The notes under the pieces were generated by a model. The model had not been told where the DNA came from and did no database searches. It saw only the letters and a list, made by a program, of their open reading frames with translations. A program made the translations under genes and the position numbers. 64,000 nt of DNA, from positions 1 to 64,000 of the forward strand of contig NZ_JAVJAN010000009.1 in the NCBI RefSeq assembly GCF_031344075.1, given 5' to 3'. Positions within the stretch are counted from its first letter, which is position 1. Each line of letters begins with the position of its first letter. This document shows positions 54,625-63,375 of this stretch, piece after piece. Source of the DNA: Clostridium aquiflavi (GTDB taxonomy: Bacteria; Bacillota; Clostridia; Clostridiales; Clostridiaceae).

Positions 54625-55293
54625 TTATTTTAATCTTACTATCATACCCTCAAGTTTACTTAAATCTTCTGCTGAACCAATAGCTACTATTATATCTTTA
54701 GCTTTTACAATGTGATCAGCTGAAGGTGATATATTTATATCTTCGCCTTCTTTAATTGCCATAACATTTATTCCATACTGACTTCTTAATTTTATTTCCC
54801 TTAGACTTTTTCCATCCCATTCATCTAAAGCTTCAATTTCCATTATACTGTAGTCTGAAGATAATTCAATATAATCTAATATACTAGAAGAAACTAAATT
54901 ATGAGCAACTCTAACCCCCATATCTTGTTCTGGTAATATTACCCTATCAGCACCAATTTTATACAAAACTTTAGAATGTATCTTATTATTAGCTTTTGCA
55001 ATTATATATTTAACACCTAATTCTTTAACAAGTAATGTTGCCATAATGCTTGCTTGTATATTAGATCCTATAGTTACAATTGCAACATCAAAATTTCTAA
55101 GTCCTAATGTTCTTAATGCATTCTCATCAGTAGAATCCATTTGAACTGCATGAGTTACATTATCAGAAATATCTTGAATTATATCTTCGTCTTTATCTAT
55201 TACTAAAACATCATTTCCTAAGTCATATAAAGTCTTAGCAACAGAAGCACCAAATCGACCTAACCCAATCACCACAAATTGTTTGTTTACCAA
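54625..55293 (-). CDS. ktrA: KtrA/TrkA-type potassium uptake regulatory subunit (RCK)
   Basis: Cytosolic gating ring of the Ktr K+ uptake system. The 222-residue protein has an N-terminal Rossmann RCK_N domain with GLGRFGASVAKTLYDLG (about 10-26) and a C-terminal RCK_C domain (about 140-222) with EGEDINISPSADHIVK. Length fits KtrA, not the doubled TrkA of enterobacteria. ATP/ADP and, for the RCK_C part, cyclic-di-AMP are known ligands of the family. It follows the membrane subunit gene by 13 bp. Confidence 0.92.
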   Translation of the reverse strand: MVNKQFVVIGLGRFGASVAKTLYDLGNDVLVIDKDEDIIQDISDNVTHAVQMDSTDENALRTLGLRNFDVAIVTIGSNIQASIMATLLVKELGVKYIIAKANNKIHSKVLYKIGADRVILPEQDMGVRVAHNLVSSSILDYIELSSDYSIMEIEALDEWDGKSLREIKLRSQYGINVMAIKEGEDINISPSADHIVKAKDIIVAIGSAEDLSKLEGMIVRLK

Positions 55294-55306
55294 AACTAAG
55301 TCACTC

Positions 55307-56656
55307 CTATCCTATCAATATCTTACCTTCTGGATATCTATATCCCTTTTTTTTCTTTCTATTTAACAATGCTAAAATTACAGTTAATGGACCAACTCTA
55401 CCACAATACATAGTAAGCATTATTACAATCTTTCCTGTAAATGATAATTGTTGCGTTACTCCAGTAGTTAATCCTACTGTACCAAAAGCTGAAGTTGCTT
55501 CATAAAGTAAATTTATAAAAGATTGATTTGGTTCCACTATGGTAAGAATCATTGTCACTATCATCACAAGCATCATTGCAATAAAAAATAAAGTAAATGC
55601 TTTATATACTAAATCTTTTGAAAATCTTTTTTCAAATGCTTCAGTATCTTCTCTTCCTTTTAAAACAGAAATTACTGTTAAAATCAGAACACCAAATGTA
55701 GCAGTTTTTAAACCACCTGCTGTTGAACCCGATGATCCTCCTATAAACATTAATATTATAGTAATTAATTTACCAGACATCGTCATATCATCAGTAGAAA
55801 TACTATTAAATCCTGCTGTTCTTGGAGATACAGATGCAAAAAATGAATTTAATATTTTGTCTTTAAAAGACATCCCACCTATAGTTTGCATATTCTTATA
55901 TTCAAATAAAAATATACATATAAATCCAAAAATAATTAAAAATATAGTAACTAATAATACCACCTTAGAATTAAGAGATAATCTTTTAGAACTTTTATTA
56001 TAATTATATATTTCAAGCCATACTGTAAAACCTAAACCACCAATTATTATTAAAGCACTTATGCTTAATATTACTACTATATTACTAGAATAACCAGTTA
56101 AACTATTAAAATTTCCAAATAAATCAAACCCTGCATTACAAAATGCTGAAATAGAATGAAATATACTATAAAATAATCCCTTTGAAAATCCAAGCTGCGG
56201 TATGAACTGAGTTGATAATAATAAGGCGCCAAAAAACTGAACTGAAAATGTTAATGCAAAAACATATTGAACCATTCTTACTAAACCTTCAATATTGAAA
56301 GTGTTCATAGCTTCCTGCATTAATAATCTATCCCTTAAAGTTATCTTTTTTCCTAATAATATTGCAATAAATGTAGTAAAAGACATGAAGCCCATGCCAC
56401 CAATTTCTATTAACATTATAATTATAACTTGACCAAAAGTACTCCAGTGAGTTCCTGTGTCTAATGTAACTAACCCAGTAACACATACTGCTGATGTAGA
56501 TGTAAAAATGGCATCTATAAAATTTGTACTTTCACCGCTGACAGAAGAAATAGGTAAAGTTAATATAAGTGCTCCTATTAAAACAACTATAGCAAAACCT
56601 ATAGATAGCACTTGAACTGCATTAAGTCTTGATTTTTTTGTCAGAACTTTTCCCAT
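55307..56656 (-). CDS. ktrB: KtrB/TrkH-type potassium transporter membrane subunit
   Basis: Ion-conducting subunit paired with KtrA. The 449-residue protein has four M1-P-M2 repeats with filter glycines in TSAVCVTGLVTLDTG, FCNAGFDLFG, SPRTAGFNSISTDDM and TSAFGTVGLTTG. It begins with a short basic cytosolic N-terminus. The ATG has an AGGTGAGT site upstream. With ktrA and the SpoU gene it forms one run; no regulator lies nearby. Confidence 0.93.
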   Translation of the reverse strand: MGKVLTKKSRLNAVQVLSIGFAIVVLIGALILTLPISSVSGESTNFIDAIFTSTSAVCVTGLVTLDTGTHWSTFGQVIIIMLIEIGGMGFMSFTTFIAILLGKKITLRDRLLMQEAMNTFNIEGLVRMVQYVFALTFSVQFFGALLLSTQFIPQLGFSKGLFYSIFHSISAFCNAGFDLFGNFNSLTGYSSNIVVILSISALIIIGGLGFTVWLEIYNYNKSSKRLSLNSKVVLLVTIFLIIFGFICIFLFEYKNMQTIGGMSFKDKILNSFFASVSPRTAGFNSISTDDMTMSGKLITIILMFIGGSSGSTAGGLKTATFGVLILTVISVLKGREDTEAFEKRFSKDLVYKAFTLFFIAMMLVMIVTMILTIVEPNQSFINLLYEATSAFGTVGLTTGVTQQLSFTGKIVIMLTMYCGRVGPLTVILALLNRKKKKGYRYPEGKILIG

Positions 56657-56779
56657 ATACTCACCTCAAAAGGTTAATTTAAAATTACTTCATTTTATTT
56701 TACCTATTTAATATAAATTTTATGTAAACTAAAGATATATAAATAATTTTTATATTATAATATTTTTCAATATATAATA

Positions 56780-56803
56780 AAAATGCGACCTAGGTCGCAT
56801 TTT
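56780..56803 (-). terminator. Terminator after rplT (perfect palindrome)
   Basis: A 24-bp perfect palindrome, AAAATGCGACC followed by TAGGTCGCATTTT (written as two halves), with a central CCTAGG and a T5 tract on the minus strand. It lies just beyond the rplT stop codon and is the end of the infC operon. Confidence 0.9.
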
Positions 56804-56804
56804 A

Positions 56805-57164
56805 TTAAGCGTTTAATTGTTTTTTAGCTACTTCTACTAAATCAGCAAATGCTTTTGCATCATTTATAGCGATTTCTGATAACATTTTTCTGTTTATATC
56901 GATACCAGCTAATTTAATTCCGTTCATGAATTTTGAATATGAAAGACCATTGATTCTTGTTGCTGCATTTATTCTAGCAATCCATAATCTTCTGTAATCT
57001 CTCTTTTTATTCTTTCTTCCAACATAAGAATTTCTTAATGCTCTAATTACTGATTCGTTAGCTGTTTTAAATAACTTACTCTTTCCACCGTAGTATCCTT
57101 TTGCAAGTTTTAAAACCTTTTTATGATTCTTACGAGCGTTTTTTGCTCTCTTTACTCTTGCCAT
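56805..57164 (-). CDS. rplT: 50S ribosomal protein L20
   Basis: Early assembly protein of the 50S subunit; in Firmicutes free L20 also represses its own operon by binding the leader RNA. The 119-residue basic protein begins MARVKRAKNARKNHKKVLK and has the conserved GYYGGKSKLFK and YVGRKNKKRDYRRLWI blocks. It follows rpmI by 28 bp and ends directly at a palindromic terminator. Confidence 0.98.
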   Translation of the reverse strand: MARVKRAKNARKNHKKVLKLAKGYYGGKSKLFKTANESVIRALRNSYVGRKNKKRDYRRLWIARINAATRINGLSYSKFMNGIKLAGIDINRKMLSEIAINDAKAFADLVEVAKKQLNA

Positions 57165-57192
57165 GCTTTAAACCTCCTGTAACCTCTTCAAA

Positions 57193-57390
57193 TTATAGAT
57201 ATGGTAATAATTTTTTCATTACTTTTTCTTCTGATTTTGATACGTATCCACCTTTTCTAAGATTTCTCTTAGTTTTAGGACTCTTCTTTGTTAATATATG
57301 GCTTTTGAATGCTTTCGCTCTCTTAAGCTTTCCTGTACCTGTTTTCTTAAATCTCTTTGCTGCACCTCTGTGGCTTTTCATTTTTGGCAT
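57193..57390 (-). CDS. rpmI: 50S ribosomal protein L35
   Basis: A 65-residue basic ribosomal protein starting MPKMKSHRGAAKRFKKTGTG and containing HILTKKSPKTKRNLRK, both typical of L35. It is between infC and rplT in the usual order, 21 bp after infC. The ATG has GAGGAGGA upstream. Confidence 0.98.
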   Translation of the reverse strand: MPKMKSHRGAAKRFKKTGTGKLKRAKAFKSHILTKKSPKTKRNLRKGGYVSKSEEKVMKKLLPYL

Positions 57391-57411
57391 AAATAAAATC
57401 CTCCTCTCAAG

Positions 57412-57924
57412 TTATCCCTTTTTAGGGCCTAAAACCATTGTCATGTTTCTGCCTTCTTTTTTTGGATGCTTTTCTATTTGGCAGACATCTTCCAATTTCT
57501 TTGCGAAGTTATCAAGAATTCTTGCTCCAATATGAGTCAATTCCATCTCTCTACCTCTAAATCTAACAGTGATTTTAACTTTATCTCCGTCTAATAAGAA
57601 TTTTCTGGCATTCTTTGCTTTTATAGCAATGTCATGTTCTTCTATTGTAAGACTTACTCTTACTTCTTTAACACTTACAACCTTTTGTTTCTTCTTAGCT
57701 TCTTTTTCTTTTTTAGATTGTTCATATATGAACTTACCAAAGTCCATTATTTTACACACTGGAGGGTTTGCATTTGGTGAAATCATAACTAAATCTAACT
57801 CTTGTTCTTCTGCTATTCTCATAGCTTCTCTTGAAGAAATTACACCTAATTGTTCTCCATCATTTGCAACTACTCTTAATTCTTTTTGTCTTATCTCTTC
57901 ATTAATAAAATAATCTTTACTAAT
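57412..57924 (-). CDS. infC: Translation initiation factor IF-3, with AUU start codon
   Basis: IF-3 checks start codons and keeps the subunits apart. The 170-residue protein has the N-terminal domain (FINEEIRQKELRVVANDGEQ), linker and C-terminal domain with KARKFLLDGDKVKITVRFRG-like residues. I place the start at ATT (57924-57922), eight bases after GGAGG. A GTG at 57933 overlaps that site. AUU is the classical infC start that IF-3 itself discriminates against, giving feedback control. It also has the L20-type attenuator upstream. Confidence 0.93.
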   Translation of the reverse strand: MSKDYFINEEIRQKELRVVANDGEQLGVISSREAMRIAEEQELDLVMISPNANPPVCKIMDFGKFIYEQSKKEKEAKKKQKVVSVKEVRVSLTIEEHDIAIKAKNARKFLLDGDKVKITVRFRGREMELTHIGARILDNFAKKLEDVCQIEKHPKKEGRNMTMVLGPKKG

Positions 57925-57933
57925 ACTTTTCAC

Positions 57934-58068
57934 CTCCGAGGAATTTTATACATAATAAAAGACGGCCATAAGCCGTCTTACACTATCACTATTGATAAAA
58001 TCTAGAGATATAACCACACTAGTACTTCACAACTGTATGGTGAGAAACGGCTATGTTTCTTCTTTACG
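57934..58068 (-). ncRNA. infC-rpmI-rplT leader with L20-type attenuator
   Basis: An untranslated leader of about 135 nt with a terminator hairpin (AAGACGGC / GCCGTCTT, 57959-57979) followed on the minus strand by TTTTATT, then the infC ribosome binding site. This matches the L20 leader class, where L20 promotes termination. A second conserved inverted part lies further upstream. Folding not done. Confidence 0.75.
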
Positions 58069-58074
58069 AACTAA

Positions 58075-58103
58075 ATTATATCAAGCATTTCATAATGTGT
58101 CAA
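58075..58103 (-). promoter_or_regulatory. Consensus sigma-A promoter of the infC operon
   Basis: On the minus strand TTGACA (58103-58098) and TATAAT (58080-58075) are separated by exactly 17 bp, a perfect consensus. It overlaps the end of ytxC, so the ytxC stop codon lies inside the promoter. Confidence 0.9.
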
Positions 58104-58998
58104 TACTTTTTATTATTATTTTTTTATTTTCACATTTCATGCATCCTGTGCAATATTCGACCCTCTCTTCAAACACATTATTAATAGTATCTAAAAATTC
58201 TCTATTAATAGAATTCTCTTTATTATGAATTATTATTTTTTTAGGAGTGTTTGTAATTAATCCACTTATTAATATATCTTCTGTACTAACATCGCTCATT
58301 TTCTTACAATCCGAAAATTCTTCCTTAAATGTTTTTAATAAATCTGTTCCATAATTATCAGTTACTATATAGTTACCATTTTCTTCTATAGATATATCTA
58401 TCAGTTCTATCTTGCAATCTTGTATATCAACAAAATACTTTAATAACTTAACAAATTCCTTATACTCCTTTTCAACAATATAATTTTCAACTACTTTTTG
58501 TATTATTTTCTCTATATCGCCTCTAAGTTTCTTCATTCTAAATGTTATAAATCCATTTATATTAATTTCTTGCTTTTCTTTTATGCAATCTTTTATCTCT
58601 TCAATAATTCCGTTCATCTTATTTAAATAATAAATAGAGTTACCATCTTTTAATCCACTTTCACATTCTAATACTTTAACAATATCATCTTCTATTTCTA
58701 ATATTTCATCTTGTTTTAAGAAAAAATAATTTTCTGTTAAAAATTCAAACATTTCTTTTTGTCTATAATTTTCAATAACAACTTTATATAAAATATTACT
58801 TACATATAAATTAATAATATCTTTTACCTTTTCATTATAATGTTCTTCTTCACAAATAATTTTTATAATATGAGTCTTATCTTCTATGCTTTCTACTAAT
58901 CCTATTATTATATTTTTTTTCTTTAGCAATTCTCTTAAATCTTGTAATTCACCAACAAAATCTAATTCATCATTATAAGCTAATTTCAAAACAAGCAT
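58090..58998 (-). CDS. ytxC: YtxC-like sporulation protein
   Basis: YtxC-type proteins are found next to infC in spore formers and are annotated as sporulation proteins; their mechanism is unknown. The 302-residue protein is mostly helical and acidic, with no membrane segment or signal peptide seen, and ends with a cysteine pair (CTGCMKCENKK) that could bind metal. I chose ATG 58998 because GGGAGTG lies eight bases upstream; GTG 59007 overlaps that site. It ends inside the infC promoter. Confidence 0.75.
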   Translation of the reverse strand: MLVLKLAYNDELDFVGELQDLRELLKKKNIIIGLVESIEDKTHIIKIICEEEHYNEKVKDIINLYVSNILYKVVIENYRQKEMFEFLTENYFFLKQDEILEIEDDIVKVLECESGLKDGNSIYYLNKMNGIIEEIKDCIKEKQEININGFITFRMKKLRGDIEKIIQKVVENYIVEKEYKEFVKLLKYFVDIQDCKIELIDISIEENGNYIVTDNYGTDLLKTFKEEFSDCKKMSDVSTEDILISGLITNTPKKIIIHNKENSINREFLDTINNVFEERVEYCTGCMKCENKKIIIKSIDTL

Positions 58999-59150
58999 GG
59001 ATTTCACTCCCTTCTTACATTAGTATGTAATAAACTTAAAACTCTTATACTTATAAAAATACTAAATTTTAGATTTTCATATCCTATTGTTTTTTTTTTA
59101 ATCTTGTAGTAATTTCTTATTATAAATTACTATATTAAAGGAGTATTACT

Positions 59151-59855
59151 ATGTATTGTTTTATTGACTATAGAGCAACAAAAGAAGAAATTAATAATTT
59201 ACACAAACTTAATATTGAACCCATTTTAGTTCCTAAATCTAATAATGTATATGACTCAATAAATGGTCATCCTGATATTCAAATGAATATATTAAACAAT
59301 TCATCTGAAAATCAAATTATTATTCATAAAGATATCCCTTTAGAATTTATAAAACTATTGGATAGTAAGAATATAAAATATATTCTTTCAAATTCTAACT
59401 TGTCTAATACATACCCTAAAGATATTATTTTAAATTCTTTAATTTTAGATGATTATTTTATTCACAACTTAAAATATAGTGACAATACTCTCTTAAATTC
59501 TCAATCATCTAAGTTAAATATCAATGTATCTCAAGGATATACAAAATGCTCTGTACTACCTGTTAGAAACAAAGCACTTATAACAAGTGATGTAGGAATT
59601 TATTCCACACTAATAAATTATGATTTTGATGTCCTTTTGCTTCCTCCGGGTGATATACTTCTTCCAAATTTAAATTATGGATTTATTGGAGGTACTGGAG
59701 GGCTAATTTCTGATAATAAGATAGCTTTCTTTGGTGAATTAAGTCATTATACGTGGGGAAATGAAGTGAATAAGTTTTTATATAAATATGATGTTTCTCC
59801 TATTTATTTAAGAAAAGGTAAATTAATAGATAGAGGTAGCTTACTTGTGCTTTAA
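59151..59855 (+). CDS. DUF6873-type GME-fold protein of unknown function
   Basis: A 234-residue cytosolic protein with the look of the guanidino-group-modifying (GME) fold: several beta-alpha units and a C-terminal GGTGGLISDNKIAFFGELSH block. Similar clostridial proteins are annotated as DUF6873 family GME fold proteins. I cannot see a complete Cys/His catalytic set of the amidinotransferases, so activity is unknown. It is the only plus-strand gene between ytxC and hslO and is monocistronic, with a terminator at 59942-59980. Confidence 0.7.
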   Translation: MYCFIDYRATKEEINNLHKLNIEPILVPKSNNVYDSINGHPDIQMNILNNSSENQIIIHKDIPLEFIKLLDSKNIKYILSNSNLSNTYPKDIILNSLILDDYFIHNLKYSDNTLLNSQSSKLNINVSQGYTKCSVLPVRNKALITSDVGIYSTLINYDFDVLLLPPGDILLPNLNYGFIGGTGGLISDNKIAFFGELSHYTWGNEVNKFLYKYDVSPIYLRKGKLIDRGSLLVL

Positions 59856-59941
59856 ACCTAATTTGTAAATTTATCACATCCACTATTAATAATATGATTT
59901 TATTTTTTTTCTGTTCCTATATTAATATTTTTCTAATATAA

Positions 59942-59980
59942 AAAATGTACTTTAACTTAAAAGTCAAAGTACATTTTTAT
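59942..59980. terminator. Bidirectional terminator between the GME-fold gene and hslO
   Basis: A 12-bp stem AAAATGTACTTT / AAAGTACATTTT with a 12-nt loop that has a second weak pairing (GACTTTTAAGTT type). T- and A-rich flanks allow function in both directions, as the neighbouring genes converge here. Confidence 0.75.
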
Positions 59981-60022
59981 TACTTACTGCTTAAGATTAT
60001 AATTTAGTTGTAAATTTTACTA

Positions 60023-60907
60023 TTATTTTTTTGTAGAATTTAATAACTCACCAATATCTTTAGTTGTAAATGCATATTTAGTGTTACAAAAATTACATAC
60101 TATTTCTTCATTTTTACCATCATCATATATTTCTTGCAACTCTTTCTTACCTATAGATGCTAATGCTTTCTCTACTTTATCTCTTGAACAATCACATCTA
60201 TATTTAGGTTCAATAGAATCTAGTATATTTAAATCCATGCCCTCAAATATAAATTCTAATATTTCTTCTATACTTTTTCCTTCTGATATAAGTGTAGTTA
60301 TAGGTGGTATCTCTTCTAATCTATATGTTACTAAATCAGCTAAAAGTTCATCTGCATCAGGCATCATTTGAACTATAAATCCTCCTGCTGCTTTTATAGA
60401 TATATCTTTATCCACTAGCACTCCTAAAGATACTGCTGATGGTGTTTGTTCAGATACTGTAAAATAATAAGCAAAGTCTTCTGCTATTTCCCCACTATAT
60501 ATTGGAACTTGACCTACATATGGTTCTTTTAAACCTAAGTCTTTAATTACATATAAAAGTCCATCCTTACCTATAGCACCACCAACATCTAACTTTCCTT
60601 TAGCGTTTAATTCCCTAGTAACATATGGATTCCCTATAAAACCCTTCACACTTGCATCATTATGTGCAGTAACTGTTATTCCTTTTGCTTCTCCTCCACC
60701 ATTTATCTTTAAAGTTAAAGACTCTTTTTCACTTTTTAATGTAGTTCCCATTAAAGTTCCTGCAGTAAGCATTCTTCCTAACGCTGCTGCTGCAACTGAA
60801 GTACATTCGTGAATCTTACTACCCTCATCAACTAAGTTTGTAGTGATTCCTCCTATTATTCTAACCATCCCATTTTTAGCCGTTGCTCTAACTATTTTAT
60901 CTTTCAT
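60023..60907 (-). CDS. hslO: Redox-regulated chaperone Hsp33
   Basis: Holdase chaperone activated by oxidation of its zinc-bound cysteines. The 294-residue protein has the HslO N-terminal domain and the C-terminal zinc motif CDC (238-240) and CNFC (271-274). Start ATG 60907 has GGAGGG eight bases upstream; a longer frame from 60925 overlaps the previous stop codon. It is cotranscribed with the methyltransferase gene upstream (17-bp gap). Oxidative-stress protection fits the Nox gene elsewhere in this window. Confidence 0.95.
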   Translation of the reverse strand: MKDKIVRATAKNGMVRIIGGITTNLVDEGSKIHECTSVAAAALGRMLTAGTLMGTTLKSEKESLTLKINGGGEAKGITVTAHNDASVKGFIGNPYVTRELNAKGKLDVGGAIGKDGLLYVIKDLGLKEPYVGQVPIYSGEIAEDFAYYFTVSEQTPSAVSLGVLVDKDISIKAAGGFIVQMMPDADELLADLVTYRLEEIPPITTLISEGKSIEEILEFIFEGMDLNILDSIEPKYRCDCSRDKVEKALASIGKKELQEIYDDGKNEEIVCNFCNTKYAFTTKDIGELLNSTKK

Positions 60908-60924
60908 ATAAATATCGCCCTCCA

Positions 60925-61662
60925 TTATTTACTTACAACATAAACTATTCTTTCACTTTCTTTAAATACAGATTTATTACTGTAACTATCGAACTTACCT
61001 ACTAATTTAAAACCACAGTCTTTTAAAGCTTTTTCTAATTCAACCTCTTTATAAGCTCTTTCTATGTGTTGCTCTTCAAATTTCTCGTATAATTCTTCTT
61101 TACTTTTAACAAAAAAAGTTAAAAACATATTAAGTACTTCTTCTTCAAATACGTTTTCCCATGTATAAAATACATCATCTGAATTATATGTATAAATATT
61201 ATTACCTAATATAGTTGATAATTTGTAATAAGAATTTATATCGAATATAAATATTCCGTCATCTTTTAAATGTTCATGTACTCTATTAAAATAACTTATT
61301 AACTCATCATATTCTGTTAAATAATTTGTAGAGTCAAGAACAGATGTTATTAAATCAAATTTATGATTTAATGATAGCTCACACATATCTTGACATATTA
61401 TTTTTGCTTTAATTTTATTTTTTTTGAATTTATCAAATGCTATATTTAACATATCATCTGACAAATCAACAGCATATGTATTTTTAAAATATGTAGCTAC
61501 ATTTATTGATACATTACCTGTCCCACATGCTAAATCTAAGTAGTCTTCATATTTTATATTATTTTCTTTACATAGTTCTATAATTCTATTGCCTACTAAG
61601 TCGTAATTTATATCTTCATATATTAACTTATCATAAATATTTGCAAATTCGCCATAAGCCAT
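60925..61662 (-). CDS. Class I SAM-dependent methyltransferase, substrate unknown
   Basis: A 245-residue Rossmann methyltransferase with the SAM loop LDLACGTGNVSINVATYF (about 42-59), AVDLSDDMLNIA, and IICQDMCEL. It resembles small-molecule methyltransferases of the YqeM/SmtA-like type. The substrate cannot be deduced. It is first of a two-gene unit with hslO. The ATG has only a weak GATGGG site upstream. Confidence 0.85.
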   Translation of the reverse strand: MAYGEFANIYDKLIYEDINYDLVGNRIIELCKENNIKYEDYLDLACGTGNVSINVATYFKNTYAVDLSDDMLNIAFDKFKKNKIKAKIICQDMCELSLNHKFDLITSVLDSTNYLTEYDELISYFNRVHEHLKDDGIFIFDINSYYKLSTILGNNIYTYNSDDVFYTWENVFEEEVLNMFLTFFVKSKEELYEKFEEQHIERAYKEVELEKALKDCGFKLVGKFDSYSNKSVFKESERIVYVVSK

Positions 61663-61824
61663 AAATATTACCCATCCTTAAAATATCATATATATTTCCA
61701 ACAATTATATTATATCTTAATAAGTAATTCGTCAACTTTAATAGAATATAATCACATTATCATATATATTTCCTTTACTACATATAAATATTAGACTATA
61801 GCCATATAGATTTTATACTTTAAA

Positions 61825-62094
61825 TTATATTTTCTTATTATAATTTAAATTTTGTAATATTTGATTATTAGTTGGCATATTAAGTATTTTCTTTCTTTTT
61901 GTCATAAGACCTCCTATACGACCTGTCTCTTCTGCAGAAAGTCCACCCCAACCTTCTTTATCAACTTTATCACTTAAGCCAAGTTCTTCTGCAATTTCAT
62001 ATTTTAATTTTTCCCTCATTTTTTCTGCTTCAGTAAGTTCTTTATTAGATTTTATTTTGGATTTTATTATTTTTTTTAATGGTGTACCACTCAC
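61825..62094 (-). CDS. Alpha/beta-type small acid-soluble spore protein with extended ends
   Basis: SASPs coat spore DNA and protect it from UV and heat. The 89-residue protein contains the core block LKYEIAEELGLSDKV (germination-protease site region) and WGGLSAEETGRIGGLMTKRK, a known clostridial variant of the alpha/beta SASP motif. It has about 30 extra N-terminal residues and a 17-residue tail compared with the usual 60-70. Start is GTG with AAAGGAG upstream. It is monocistronic, likely under forespore sigma-G, but I could not identify the promoter. Confidence 0.85.
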   Translation of the reverse strand: MSGTPLKKIIKSKIKSNKELTEAEKMREKLKYEIAEELGLSDKVDKEGWGGLSAEETGRIGGLMTKRKKILNMPTNNQILQNLNYNKKI

Positions 62095-62273
62095 AGTTAC
62101 GCACTCCTTTCAAAAAACAAATTATTAAGACTATATAATATCTAATAAAGTGTATATTATTTTCTTAATTTGTTTTATATCATTATTCACTAATAATATG
62201 TTCTGAATATACTATTAGTATGTATAAAACATAGCTATTATATGAAAAATTTTCACTTATTTTATACATGCAC

Positions 62274-62302
62274 TTGATATTTTCATTATATTTAACTATA
62301 GT
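62274..62302 (+). promoter_or_regulatory. Promoter of the asd-dapA operon
   Basis: TTGATA and TATAGT with a 17-bp spacer, about 65 bp before the GTG start of asd. The remaining 270-bp gap between the SASP gene and asd shows no lysine riboswitch or other leader structure that I can recognise. Confidence 0.6.
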
Positions 62303-62366
62303 ATTTGTATATTAGATAATTTTTTAAAATAAATTATACTTATAAAAATAATTAGGAGGGATTAAT

Positions 62367-63359
62367 GTGTATAATGTCGCAATAGTTGGGGCTACTGGAA
62401 ATGTAGGAAGAAAATTTTTAGAAATTCTAGAAGAAAGAGATTTTCCAGTAAAAAATTTATATCTTTTTGCATCTAAAAGATCCGAAGGAAAAACTTTAAA
62501 GTTTAAAGGAAAGGATTTTATTGTTGAAGAAACATGTGAAAAGAATATAAAAAGTAAAAAAATAGACTATGCACTTTTTTCAGCAGGTGGAGATGCTAGT
62601 AAAGAATTTGCACCTATATTTGCTTCATATGGAGCTGTAGTGATTGATAATAGTAGTGCTTGGAGAATGGACCCTGAGGTACCTTTAATAGTACCAGAGG
62701 TAAATCCTGAAGATATAAAACTTCATAAAGGAATAATTGCTAATCCAAACTGCTCTACTATACAGGCTATGCCTATAGTGAAAGCATTAAATGATAAATA
62801 TGGAATCAAAAGAATAGTATATTCAACTTATCAAGCCGTATCAGGTGCCGGAATTCAAGCCATAAAAGATTTAGAAGATGGCGTTAAAGGAATTGCACCA
62901 AAAAAATTTCCTTATCCTATAGCAGGTAATGTTTTACCTCATATAGATGTCTTTTTAGATAATGGATACACTAAAGAAGAAGAAAAAATGATTAATGAAA
63001 CAAGAAAAATACTTAATTGTCCTGATTTAAGAATAACAGCTACTACAGCTAGAGTTCCTGTATTAAATGGGCATAGTGAAAGTATAAATGTAGAATTAAA
63101 TTCTCCATTTGAAGTGGAAGATATTTTTGAATTATTTAGAAACACTAATGGTGTAACTGTATATGATGATGTAAGAGAATTAAAATATCCTACCCCTCTT
63201 ATGGTATCAGGAAAAGATGATGTTTATGTTGGTAGAATCAGAAGGGACTTTAGTATTGATAATGGCTTAAACCTATGGGTTGTTGGAGACAATATAAGAA
63301 AAGGAGCAGCTCTTAATGCTATTCAAATTGCTGAAATAATGATCCAATCTAACAATTAA
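62367..63359 (+). CDS. asd: Aspartate-semialdehyde dehydrogenase
   Basis: Makes aspartate semialdehyde from beta-aspartyl phosphate for diaminopimelate, lysine, threonine and methionine. The 330-residue protein has the NADP-binding GATGNVGRKF (8-17) and the active-site cysteine Cys129 in NPNCSTIQAM. Start is GTG 62367 with TTAGGAGGG upstream; the overlapping ATG is in another frame. It heads the operon with dapA, 16 bp downstream. The DNPR-type MurE in this window uses the end product of this pathway. Confidence 0.95.
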   Translation: MYNVAIVGATGNVGRKFLEILEERDFPVKNLYLFASKRSEGKTLKFKGKDFIVEETCEKNIKSKKIDYALFSAGGDASKEFAPIFASYGAVVIDNSSAWRMDPEVPLIVPEVNPEDIKLHKGIIANPNCSTIQAMPIVKALNDKYGIKRIVYSTYQAVSGAGIQAIKDLEDGVKGIAPKKFPYPIAGNVLPHIDVFLDNGYTKEEEKMINETRKILNCPDLRITATTARVPVLNGHSESINVELNSPFEVEDIFELFRNTNGVTVYDDVRELKYPTPLMVSGKDDVYVGRIRRDFSIDNGLNLWVVGDNIRKGAALNAIQIAEIMIQSNN

Positions 63360-63375
63360 AAATGGAGGAATTTTA

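Noticed and set aside
62095..62366. Possible lysine riboswitch or leader upstream of asd-dapA
   Set aside because: The gap is AT-rich with a promoter; none of the conserved lysine-riboswitch blocks could be seen.
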